Source: Planctomycetota bacterium (GTDB lineage: Bacteria; Planctomycetota; Phycisphaerae; Phycisphaerales; UBA1924). Taken from it: a stretch of DNA of 14,172 nt. Of the stretch, positions 1 through 6,136 are shown one piece after another. Every line of letters starts with the position of its first letter. Position 1 is the stretch's first letter. The translations under genes were made by a program, and so were the position numbers. The notes under the pieces are model-generated. The model made no database searches. It worked only from the letters and a program-made list of their open reading frames with translations, and was not told the origin of the DNA. The stretch is from NCBI GenBank assembly GCA_023429345.1, contig JAEYVB010000145.1, positions 1 through 14,172 of the forward strand. Direction: 5' to 3'.

Positions 1-165
1 CGCGGCGGCCCCGGCGGCGGCCGTGGAGGACGCGGCGGTGGCGGTGGTGGTGGCGGCCGGGGCCCGCAGGGCGGCCAGGGTGGTCAGGGCGTGACCAATG
101 CCACGCAGCAGACCCCTCCCGCCGAGCCCACCGGCCCCGAAGGCATCGCCGGCAGCCCCGCCTGA
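1..165 (+). CDS. C-terminal fragment of probable ribosomal protein S5 with Gly/Arg-rich tail
   Basis: An open frame enters the window in phase 1 and ends at a TGA at 163-165, giving 54 visible residues. The first part is almost pure Gly and Arg (RGG-like runs with Gly-Gly-Gln repeats). It then changes to a Thr/Pro/Ala/Glu-rich end finishing ...GIAGSPA. No folded ribosomal domain is visible, so the name rests on position. In bacterial spc operons the genes before rplO are rpsE (S5) and rpmD (L30). L30 is a short compact protein without such a tail, so S5 with a C-terminal extension is the better guess. Only 60 bp separate this stop from rplO, which leaves no room for rpmD. The tail is low-complexity and probably disordered and RNA-binding, which is inference. 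The true start lies outside the window. Confidence 0.6.
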   Translation, partial: RGGPGGGRGGRGGGGGGGGRGPQGGQGGQGVTNATQQTPPAEPTGPEGIAGSPA

Positions 166-225
166 TCACGCAGACGATTGGCCGAGCCTCTTCAGAAGTA
201 AGCACCAGCACCAGGACTCTCTCTC

Positions 226-789
226 ATGATGATCCACGAAATCACGGCCGAGGCGGGCAAGTACAAGGCCCGGAAGCGCGTCGGGCGTGGCAAGTACGGC
301 GCCCGGGGCAAGACATCCGGCCGCGGCGCCAAGGGCGCCGGCTCGCGCTCGGGCACCTCCACCCGCTTCCAGTTCGAGGGCGGCCAGATGCCGTTCTTCC
401 GCCGCATCCCGAAGTTCGGCTTCACGAACGCCAAGTTCAAGACCGAGTTCTGGATCGTGAATATCGGCGATATCGCCCGCCATGCCAACTTCGCCAAGGG
501 CGGCGATGTCACGATCGACAGCCTGATCGCGGCCGGCCTGGTCCGCGATAACTCCCGCCCGCTCAAGATCCTGGGCAACGTCGGCGAGGAGGGCCTCCGC
601 GGCACGTTCAACGTGACGGCCGAGCGTGTCTCCGCCCCGGCCCGGCGTCTCATCGAGCAGGGCGGCGGCAAGGTGAACGAGGTCGGCACGCGGCGCGACC
701 GCGTCCGCGGCGTCGACCGAAACAGCGACGATAAGTCTCCCAAGAACCTGACCAAGAAGCTCAAGCGCGGTTCCAAGGCCAAGGCCTGA
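226..789 (+). CDS. rplO: 50S ribosomal protein L15
   Basis: L15 is a large-subunit protein that binds 23S rRNA late in assembly. The N-terminal signature is visible: MMIHEITAEAGKYKARKRVGRG, then GKTSGRGAKGAGSRSG (residues about 28-43), then the FEGGQMPFFRRIPKFGF block (about 50-66). The C-terminal half carries the usual LIAAGLVRDNSRPLKILG segment. At 187 residues it is longer than the typical 145-150. The excess is mainly a basic C-terminal tail (about residues 145-187) rich in Lys/Arg and ending KKLKRGSKAKA. The segment after VGRG reads KYGARGKT, where the family usually has a Gly-Ser-Gly type turn. Two ATGs are adjacent (226 and 229). A weak AGGA at 213-216 lies 9 bases before the first and supports it. 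It sits between the probable S5 gene and secY, the standard spc operon order. Confidence 0.95.
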   Translation: MMIHEITAEAGKYKARKRVGRGKYGARGKTSGRGAKGAGSRSGTSTRFQFEGGQMPFFRRIPKFGFTNAKFKTEFWIVNIGDIARHANFAKGGDVTIDSLIAAGLVRDNSRPLKILGNVGEEGLRGTFNVTAERVSAPARRLIEQGGGKVNEVGTRRDRVRGVDRNSDDKSPKNLTKKLKRGSKAKA

Positions 790-804
790 ACGGCCCCGCT
801 TGAC

Positions 805-854
805 CTCTCCCCGCGGGGAGAGACACGGCGGCGCCGGCGCTCGGTCTTCCGAGC
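805..854 (+). promoter_or_regulatory. paired inverted repeats in the rplO-secY gap
   Basis: The 89-bp gap between rplO and secY contains a perfect 18-bp palindrome at 805-822 (CTCTCCCC GC GGGGAGAG). It also has GCGCCGGCGC at 831-840 and a 6-bp stem with a TCTT loop at 839-854 (GCTCGG / CCGAGC). There is no T-run, so an intrinsic terminator is unlikely. The elements could act as RNA stabilising structures, attenuators or a translational control site before secY. The function is inferred only from position. Confidence 0.4.
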
Positions 855-878
855 CGCGGCGTCCGCGACGGAAGAGCG

Positions 879-2270
879 ATGTTCCAGGCCCTGATTAACA
901 CGTTCAAGATCCCGGAGCTGCGCAGCAAGATCCTGTTCACGCTCGGGATGCTCGTCGTTTACCGGATCGGGTTCTACATCCCTATCCCCGGCGTCGACCA
1001 GACCGAGCTGGTCCGCTTCTTCCAGCAGGCGGGCGAGTCCAGCGCCATCAACCGCCTCGCCGGCTACGTCGCGCTCTTCTCCGGCGGCACGCTGCAGAGG
1101 TCGACCATCTTCGGTCTGGGCATCATGCCCTACATCTCCGCGGCCATTATTTTCCAACTCATCGCCGCCGTCTCTCCGCAGCTCAAGAAGCTGCAGGAGG
1201 AGGGGCCGACCGGACGCCAGAAGATCACCGAGTGGACCCGCTACGCCACGGTCTTTCTCTGCATCTTCCAGGCCATCGGTTACCTGACGTTTCTCAAGCA
1301 GAACAGCATGGTCTACGCCGGATGGGCGAGCAACCCGCTCTGGTGGACCATGGGCATCGCGACCCTCACGGCCGGCACCGTCTTCCTGATGTGGCTGGGC
1401 GAACAGATCGACCGTTATGGCATCGGCAACGGCGTCTCCATGATCATCATGGCCGGCATCCTCACGGGCATGCCGGGCGCGGTGAGCTGGGTGATCCAGA
1501 ACTTCGAGCCCGGCAGCGCGGACAAGATGGGCCTCCCCGGCCTCGGGCTGCTCATCGGCGGTTTCGTGGCGGTCGTCGCCGGCTCGGTCCTCCTGACCGT
1601 TGCTCAGCGTCGCATCCCGGTGCAGCAGGCTAAGCACACCCGCGGCCGGCGCGTCTACGGCGGGCAGCGGAGCTACCTGCCCCTCCGCGTCAATCACAGC
1701 GGCGTCATGCCGATCATCTTCGCCAGCTCGCTGATGATCTTCCCGTCGACGATCTTTGCCGCGATGTCCAACGCCGCTCCGCAGGGCTCCCAGTCGACCT
1801 GGTGGACGACCAGCATCTCTTGGCTGAGCGAGAACTTCGGGATGGGCCAGTTCCCGTACATGCTCTCCGAGATCATCCTGATTTATTTCTTCGCCTACTT
1901 CTGGATCACCGTCCAGTTCAGCCCGGAAGACATGGCCAAGCAGCTCCGCGACCACGGCTCCTTCATCCCCGGCCTCCGGCCCGGCCCCCGCACCGCCGAG
2001 TACCTCGACACCGTGATGAACCGCATCACCTACGTCGGGGCCGCCTTCCTGGCCATCATCGCCTCGCTGCCCATGCTCGTGCACAGCAGTCTGAAGATCG
2101 ACTATTCGGTGACCCAGTTCCTGGGCGGCACGGGGCTCCTCATCGTCGTCTCGGTCGCGCTCGACTTCATCCAGCGGGTTGAAGCCAACCTGCTGATGCG
2201 CAACTACGCCGGCTTCCTCAGCCACGGGGCGGACGATGCCCGCGGCACACGCATCCGCGGCCCCCGGTAA
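879..2270 (+). CDS. secY: protein translocase channel subunit SecY
   Basis: SecY is the pore of the SecYEG translocon in the inner membrane, through which unfolded preproteins pass and into which membrane proteins insert. At 463 residues with about ten hydrophobic segments it is slightly longer than the common 430-450. Diagnostic blocks are FKIPELRSKILFTLG near the N-terminus, GIMPYISAAIIFQLI (residues 81-95, TM2 after the plug) and the cytoplasmic C4 loop RRIPVQQAKHTRGRRVYGG (244-262). The C5 loop FSPEDMAKQLRDHGSFIPGLRPG (347-369), important for SecA and ribosome docking, and the LDFIQRVEANLLMRNYAGFL end (428-447) are also present. A purine stretch GGAAG at 870-874 is the only ribosome-binding candidate. 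It closes the spc-type cluster here, and no adk, map, infA or rpmJ gene follows. The ATG start agrees with the family N-terminus. Confidence 0.97.
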   Translation: MFQALINTFKIPELRSKILFTLGMLVVYRIGFYIPIPGVDQTELVRFFQQAGESSAINRLAGYVALFSGGTLQRSTIFGLGIMPYISAAIIFQLIAAVSPQLKKLQEEGPTGRQKITEWTRYATVFLCIFQAIGYLTFLKQNSMVYAGWASNPLWWTMGIATLTAGTVFLMWLGEQIDRYGIGNGVSMIIMAGILTGMPGAVSWVIQNFEPGSADKMGLPGLGLLIGGFVAVVAGSVLLTVAQRRIPVQQAKHTRGRRVYGGQRSYLPLRVNHSGVMPIIFASSLMIFPSTIFAAMSNAAPQGSQSTWWTTSISWLSENFGMGQFPYMLSEIILIYFFAYFWITVQFSPEDMAKQLRDHGSFIPGLRPGPRTAEYLDTVMNRITYVGAAFLAIIASLPMLVHSSLKIDYSVTQFLGGTGLLIVVSVALDFIQRVEANLLMRNYAGFLSHGADDARGTRIRGPR

Positions 2271-2328
2271 GGCACGCCCTTCCCCCTCGCCGGCTGATCC
2301 ATGGCTGGTGCGGGTCCGAGGGATTCGG

Positions 2329-2334
2329 TACCCT
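2329..2334 (+). promoter_or_regulatory. candidate -10 element (TACCCT) for a leaderless GTG gene
   Basis: GGTACCCT in the secY downstream gap matches a TANNNT -10 hexamer preceded by GG. The hexamer ends 8 bases before the GTG at 2343, so transcription should begin at or next to that codon. No clear -35 box is seen at the usual spacing (TGGTGC at 2306-2311 is poor). The same G(G/C)TANNNT pattern recurs before other genes in this window. This is a sequence-pattern prediction only. Confidence 0.4.
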
Positions 2335-2342
2335 CTGCGCCT

Positions 2343-3071
2343 GTGAACGACACCCTGGGCATAGCCCTCTTCATCGCCGTCGCGGTGATCGCCGTGATCG
2401 GCATGATCATGGCCCACAGGGCCGCCCGGGAGCGGTGCGAAGCGCTCCGAGCTCTCGCCGGCGAGCGGGGCCTCGCGTTCGAGCCCGGCCGGCAGCCCCC
2501 GGACTCTCCGCACCGGCTGTTCGATGAGTTCAAACGCGGCCACAGCCGCGCCGTACTGAACACCATGCGGGGCGAACTCGAGCTGTTCGGACGTCCCTGC
2601 GCCTGCATACTCGGCGACTTTGAGTACAAGGTGACCAGCGGCAGCGGCAAGGACCGTCGCACCAGCACGTATCGGTTCAGCTACACCCTTCTCCGGATCC
2701 CGTGGGCCATCCCCACGCTGGCCCTTCGCCGCGAGAACGTGCTGGACAAGGTCGCCGGCGCTCTGGGCTTCGACGACATCGACTTTGAATCCGAGGAGTT
2801 CAGCCGCCGCTTCCACGTCAAATGCAAGGACAAGAAGTTCGCCTACGACGTCATCCACCCCCGGATGATGGAGTTTCTGCTCTCGGCCGATGTCCCCGAA
2901 CTCGATTTCTCCGGCCCCTGGTGCTGCATCACCAGGGGAAGCGGGCGCTGGGCTCCCCAGGCGTTCCGTGACACCCTCGCCTTCGCGGGCCGCTACTTCG
3001 GCCAATGGCCGGACCATCTGGTCGCCGAGCTTGAAACCCGCGTCGCCGCGGCCGGAATGACCCCATCATGA
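2343..3071 (+). CDS. membrane-anchored protein of unknown function, coupled to lemA
   Basis: I do not recognise a named function. From the GTG at 2343 the protein has 242 residues: one N-terminal transmembrane helix (about residues 6-26, a Leu/Ile/Val/Ala run) followed by a soluble domain. The domain contains GDFEYKVTSGSGKDRR and then a stretch with DIDFESEEFSRRFHV and HPRMMEFLLSADVPELDF. It ends with a Trp-containing segment before ...FGQWPDHLVAELET. I recall similar SGSGK / DIDFES / HPRMMEFLL patterns in conserved bacterial proteins without an assigned role. An in-frame ATG at 2301 would add 14 residues with no membrane or family logic and lacks a ribosome-binding site. The GTG is preferred because it puts the helix at the N-terminus, as in the next gene, and lies just after a -10-like TACCCT. 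The stop overlaps the lemA start by ATGA, indicating one operon and coupled translation. Confidence 0.8.
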   Translation: MNDTLGIALFIAVAVIAVIGMIMAHRAARERCEALRALAGERGLAFEPGRQPPDSPHRLFDEFKRGHSRAVLNTMRGELELFGRPCACILGDFEYKVTSGSGKDRRTSTYRFSYTLLRIPWAIPTLALRRENVLDKVAGALGFDDIDFESEEFSRRFHVKCKDKKFAYDVIHPRMMEFLLSADVPELDFSGPWCCITRGSGRWAPQAFRDTLAFAGRYFGQWPDHLVAELETRVAAAGMTPS

Positions 3072-3670
3072 ACGACCCGATCGCCATCGCCGTCCTCGTC
3101 GCCGGCGGCGCTGGGCTGCTGGTTCTCGTCTGGCTGGTCGCCAGCTTCAACCGGTTCGTGCGGCTCCGTCAGCACATCCGCGAGAGCTGGTCGGGCATTG
3201 ACGTTGAGCTCAAGCGCCGTTACGACCTGATCCCCAATCTCGTCGAGACCGTCAAGGGGTACGCCAGCCACGAGCGTTCGACGCTCGAGCGGGTCATCGA
3301 ACTCCGGAACCGCGCCGCCGCCATCCATGCCAGCGCCGAACTGCAGGCCGCGGACGAGTCGGAGCTGATGCGGGAGCTCAAGCGGGTGTTCATCCTTTCG
3401 GAGGCGTACCCCCAGCTGCGGGCCGACCAGCAGTTCCTGTCACTGCAGCGGGAGCTCTCGCTCACCGAGGACCGCATCGCCGCCAGCCGCCGGTTCTTCA
3501 ACGGCAACGTGCGAGAGTACAACGCCCTGCGGCAGAGCTTCCCGACCAGCCTCATCGCCGGGATGTTCAGTTTCGGACCGGAAACCTACTTCGAACTATC
3601 GAGCGATGCCGAGCGAGTGGTCCCGCGCATCGAGCTCCAGAGTTTGACGCAGCCGGGGATCTCTCCCTGA
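3068..3670 (+). CDS. lemA: LemA family membrane protein
   Basis: This is a 200-residue protein with the LemA layout. A short N-terminus is followed by one transmembrane helix (about residues 5-25), then a long helical domain. The signature DVELKRRYDLIPNLVETVKGY is at 45-65. The second conserved block, EDRIAASRRFFNGNVREYNA, is at 134-153, followed by the SFPTSLIAGMF end. LemA proteins fold as an antiparallel helical bundle anchored in the membrane. Their biochemical role is not settled, and they are often encoded beside other membrane or envelope proteins. The ATG overlaps the upstream stop as ATGA, so translation is probably coupled. The family's usual YNd motif reads FFNGN here. The next gene converges from the minus strand with only 12 bp between stops and no visible terminator. 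Confidence 0.94.
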   Translation: MNDPIAIAVLVAGGAGLLVLVWLVASFNRFVRLRQHIRESWSGIDVELKRRYDLIPNLVETVKGYASHERSTLERVIELRNRAAAIHASAELQAADESELMRELKRVFILSEAYPQLRADQQFLSLQRELSLTEDRIAASRRFFNGNVREYNALRQSFPTSLIAGMFSFGPETYFELSSDAERVVPRIELQSLTQPGISP

Positions 3671-3682
3671 CCACATGGGCCC

Positions 3683-4840
3683 TCAGGTCAGGAGGGCGTC
3701 GAGCAGTTCGTTGATCCCCTGGCCCTTGGTGGCCACGGTCTCGAGCACCGGCCGCCGACCGGCGACATCCCGCAGGTCGCGCACCAGCTCGTGCTCGCCG
3801 GGATGGTCGGCCTTGTTGCAGACGAAGAGGTCGGCGATCTCCAGGATCCCCGCCTTGTCCATCTGCACGGCATCCCCCATGCCGGGTGTGAGGACGACCG
3901 CCGTGCGGTCCACGTAGTTGCGGATCCGCGTCTCGTTCTGCCCCGCGCCGACGGTCTCGACAAAGAGCGTCTGGAACGCCGACGCACCCTCGTGCGCCCC
4001 GCCGATCAGTTCGGCGATGGCTTCCAGACCGTGGTAGTCCTCTCCGCTGATCGCCAGTGAGCGGTAGTAGACGCTGTCCCCGAGGTTGTTGAAATCGACC
4101 CGCAGCCGATCGCCGAGCAGCGCGCCGCTGGTAATCGGGCTCATAGGGTCGAACGCGACCACCGCGCACCGGCCCAGCGATGGTTCCTCCTTGGCCCGCC
4201 GCGTGTATTCCGACGCCAGCGCGGCCACGAGGGTGCTCTTGCCCGCACCGGGCGAGCCGGTGACGCCGATCACCCGCGACGGGCGCTTCCTCCGGGCGCC
4301 CGGCCGCACATCCTTCCCGTCATGCACGAGGGAGATATCCCGTGCCAGCTGTGCCGTGACACCGCCCGAGGCCAGGATCGGCTCCCGCGCCACGGTGCTC
4401 TCCCGCACGGCGTTCACGATGTCCAGGAGCCCCACCCCGGTGGTGAAGCACTTCCGGATCCCGCCCTTCAGCAGCGTTTGAATGTCCTCCTGGGGGAGGA
4501 TCCCTCCCATGTAAATGGGCATGTCCGGACGGCCCATTTCACGGGCCGCATCCACGAGCTTCGGGCCGAGCACCAGGTGGCTGTTGCTCATCATGCTCGC
4601 GGCGATGCAGTCGCAGTCCTCGTCACGGGCGGAGATGGCCAGACTCCGCGGCGTCTGCCACAGGCCGGAATAGATCACATGGATCCCCGAATCCCGGAGG
4701 GCTCGGGCGATGACCTTCACGCCCCGGTCGTGCCCGTCTAGACCCATCTTTCCCAGCAACACCCTCGGACGATGGTCGAGGTCCTTGCAGCGGTCGAGCT
4801 TCTCGAACTCGGAGGTGGGGGCGTTGAGGGCGGTCGCCAT
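3683..4840 (-). CDS. cobalamin-binding domain fused to MeaB/ArgK-type GTPase (mutase chaperone didomain)
   Basis: This is a 385-residue two-domain protein. Residues about 24-148 form a B12-binding domain like the methylmalonyl-CoA mutase C-terminus, with DGHDRG at 35-40 (His37 is the expected lower axial cobalt ligand) and MGG at 111-113. Residues about 188-385 form a G3E-type GTPase of the MeaB/ArgK kind. Its motifs are P-loop GSPGAGKST at 195-203, AFDP at 229-232, ETVGAGQNE at 295-303, PGMGDAVQ at 319-326, NKAD at 342-345 and KGQG near the end. MeaB-like GTPases load and protect B12 in acyl-CoA mutases. In IcmF a B12 domain, GTPase and mutase are one chain. Here the mutase barrel is absent, and the chain ends right after the last G motif, without MeaB's C-terminal dimerisation arm. 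The B12 domain resembles the methylmalonyl-CoA mutase type more than the IcmF type. The ATG at 4840 is chosen because upstream residues look like non-coding translation; GGAG lies about 12 bases before it. The partner mutase subunit is not in this window. Confidence 0.92.
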   Translation of the reverse strand: MATALNAPTSEFEKLDRCKDLDHRPRVLLGKMGLDGHDRGVKVIARALRDSGIHVIYSGLWQTPRSLAISARDEDCDCIAASMMSNSHLVLGPKLVDAAREMGRPDMPIYMGGILPQEDIQTLLKGGIRKCFTTGVGLLDIVNAVRESTVAREPILASGGVTAQLARDISLVHDGKDVRPGARRKRPSRVIGVTGSPGAGKSTLVAALASEYTRRAKEEPSLGRCAVVAFDPMSPITSGALLGDRLRVDFNNLGDSVYYRSLAISGEDYHGLEAIAELIGGAHEGASAFQTLFVETVGAGQNETRIRNYVDRTAVVLTPGMGDAVQMDKAGILEIADLFVCNKADHPGEHELVRDLRDVAGRRPVLETVATKGQGINELLDALLT

Positions 4841-4888
4841 GGTCGGGGGTCTCCAGAACGAAAGATCGGAGAATGGGGGGCCAAAGGG

Positions 4889-4898
4889 ACGGTACCAT
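4889..4898. promoter_or_regulatory. GGTACC-centred candidate divergent promoter
   Basis: The true starts of the minus-strand didomain gene (4840) and the plus-strand methyltransferase gene (4921) are 80 bp apart. The palindrome GGTACC lies at 4891-4896 between them. On the plus strand it forms GGTACCAT with a TACCAT -10 candidate at 4893-4898. This would give a leader of roughly 16 bases with GGGAG at 4914-4918. On the minus strand the same palindrome gives TACCGT (4894 to 4889), about 48 bases before the minus ATG. No good -35 boxes are seen on either strand. Confidence 0.3.
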
Positions 4899-4920
4899 GC
4901 CGGCCTCACGACCGGGAGCA

Positions 4921-5895
4921 ATGGTAGTGCCCGAAACCCACGCGGCCGCGGCCCGGTATACACCCTCCTCGCGGCTGGCCCTGTTCCTGGCCCAGTGGAG
5001 GCTCCGCAGCACCAGCGCTGCCCAACGGGTGCGTTTCCACTCGCTCGCCCGGGGCTTCGACGACCTCTACCGACGTCTCGCCCGCTTTGATGTAGACCCC
5101 TATATCACCCCTCTCTGGACCGCCTTCAACCTGCGTCTGGAGAGTTCCCTCCTGCCCCGCCCCAGGTTCGCCTTCCTCCGCGACGCAACCATCCGGAAGA
5201 CCATGTTCGTCGACGCCCGCGGCCCGTGGCTCGCCTCCCAGGCGGAGTACCTGCTCTCCCGGGTGCAGGCCGATGTGCTCGAGGAGGTCCTCGCCGATCC
5301 CCCCGCGGGCAGCCCGCCGCTGGCCTGGGCGAGGTTTGGCGCTTCTCACAACTCGGTCCACCACCTCTCGCACCTCGAACGGTACCGCGATCGCACCAGC
5401 CACGACCCCGTCTCGAGCCCGACGGTAGTGGAATGGGGCGGCGGGTACGGGAATCTCGCGCGGATCTTTATCCTGCTGGCGCAGGCACGCCGTCGTCCGC
5501 TCCCCACGTACACCATTATCGATACCCCACTGCTCTGCTGCCTGCAGTGGCTTTACCTCTCGACGGTGTTTGGCGCCCCCCGTGTGCATGTGATCTCCGC
5601 GATCGATGGCGACCTGCGGCCCGGCTGCATCAACATCGTGCCCGTCGGCCTCCTCTCGCATTTCCGCCCCCGGGCCGAACTCTTCATCTCTACCTGGGCC
5701 CTGAGCGAGTCTTCCGCTCATGCCCAGAACGAGGTCGCCGGGCACTGGTTCGGGGCTCGTCGACTGCTGCTGGCCTTCCAGGAAAGCTCGGAAGATCTGC
5801 CCGACGCCGGCCGCATCCGCGGATTGGCCGAGAGCGCCGGGGCCGCGACGACCCCGGTGCCGGAACTGGATCGCAACCAATACGCCTTCCGCTGA
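4921..5895 (+). CDS. putative sugar O-methyltransferase (SAM-dependent)
   Basis: From the ATG at 4921 the protein has 324 residues. A helical N-terminal region (about 1-165) leads into a Rossmann-type methyltransferase core. The SAM-binding motif I reads VVEWGGGYGNLARIF (169-183). It is followed by a strand TYTIIDTPLLCCLQWLYLS (196-214), where the acidic residue of motif II is the Asp of IIDTP. A later strand gives LFISTWALSESS (254-265). This pattern of E-x-GGGYG, IID-P and S-x-S-E matches the family annotated as putative sugar O-methyltransferase, usually found in surface-polysaccharide loci. The assignment comes from remembered motifs, and the substrate is unknown. Earlier in-frame ATGs (4873, 4897) overlap the probable -10 element, so 4921, or a GTG at 4927, with GGGAG just upstream is preferred. 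It stands alone, with no glycosyltransferase beside it. Confidence 0.8.
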   Translation: MVVPETHAAAARYTPSSRLALFLAQWRLRSTSAAQRVRFHSLARGFDDLYRRLARFDVDPYITPLWTAFNLRLESSLLPRPRFAFLRDATIRKTMFVDARGPWLASQAEYLLSRVQADVLEEVLADPPAGSPPLAWARFGASHNSVHHLSHLERYRDRTSHDPVSSPTVVEWGGGYGNLARIFILLAQARRRPLPTYTIIDTPLLCCLQWLYLSTVFGAPRVHVISAIDGDLRPGCINIVPVGLLSHFRPRAELFISTWALSESSAHAQNEVAGHWFGARRLLLAFQESSEDLPDAGRIRGLAESAGAATTPVPELDRNQYAFR

Positions 5896-6136
5896 ATGGC
5901 CCGGGCCCGCATGAGCCCCCCTTCAGTTCAGCCGGATGAAACGGACTGAATCCCGGTACATAGAGAAAGTCACCCCGAATGCCGCCGCGGGAGGCGGCTC
6001 GGGGGAACCGCGTGCCTTTCCGTGTTCGCCAGCGGAGCGGCATGGCCCTTGCGTTTCTCAGGGTTGGCGTACCGCGAAGCGCGGTTGATGCGCTGCGGTG
6101 CGCAGGAACGGCGGGCCGAGCGGCCAGGAGCGGCAC
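5896..6136 (+). other. intergenic region with weak hairpins and a possible promoter
   Basis: This 241-bp gap separates the methyltransferase from the protease gene. At 5922-5950 there is an imperfect inverted repeat (TTCAGT with ACTGAA, and an inner CCG/CGG). It could form a weak stem but has no T-run. GGTACATA at 5955-5962 resembles the other GGTAC-type -10 elements here. A 6-bp stem GCCGCC / GGCGGC lies at 5981-5998. Short GC stems occur at about 6070-6105. An open frame with a GTG at 6098 extends the protease upstream, but the signal peptide places the real start at 6137. No convincing small gene or RNA was found. Confidence 0.3.
6126..6130 (+). promoter_or_regulatory. ribosome-binding site AGGAG deciding the protease start
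   Basis: AGGAG ends 6 bases before the ATG at 6137, a near-ideal Shine-Dalgarno placement. The ATG is the first codon of a clean signal peptide. Together these outweigh the in-frame GTG at 6098, which would place 13 hydrophilic residues in front of the signal peptide. Confidence 0.75.

Noticed and set aside
192..3017. Very long open frame on the minus strand across rplO, secY and the unknown membrane gene
   Set aside because: The translation is a His/Asp/Arg/Gly-rich low-complexity string with no motif, antisense to clearly conserved genes. It is an artefact of high GC at third codon positions.
4841..4963. N-terminal extension of the B12/GTPase protein and overlap with the methyltransferase frame
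   Set aside because: The extra 41 residues are Pro/Arg/Trp-rich and unlike the domain, and both frames overlap only through these unlikely extensions. Starts at 4840 and 4921 leave a normal divergent gap.
4906..5880. Minus-strand open frame opposite the methyltransferase
   Set aside because: The sense strand shows an ordered methyltransferase motif set. The antisense product is Gly/Arg/Glu-biased with no motif.
5922..5950. Inverted repeat as a terminator for the methyltransferase
   Set aside because: The stem has a bulge and no T-run follows, so it is recorded only as a weak structure.
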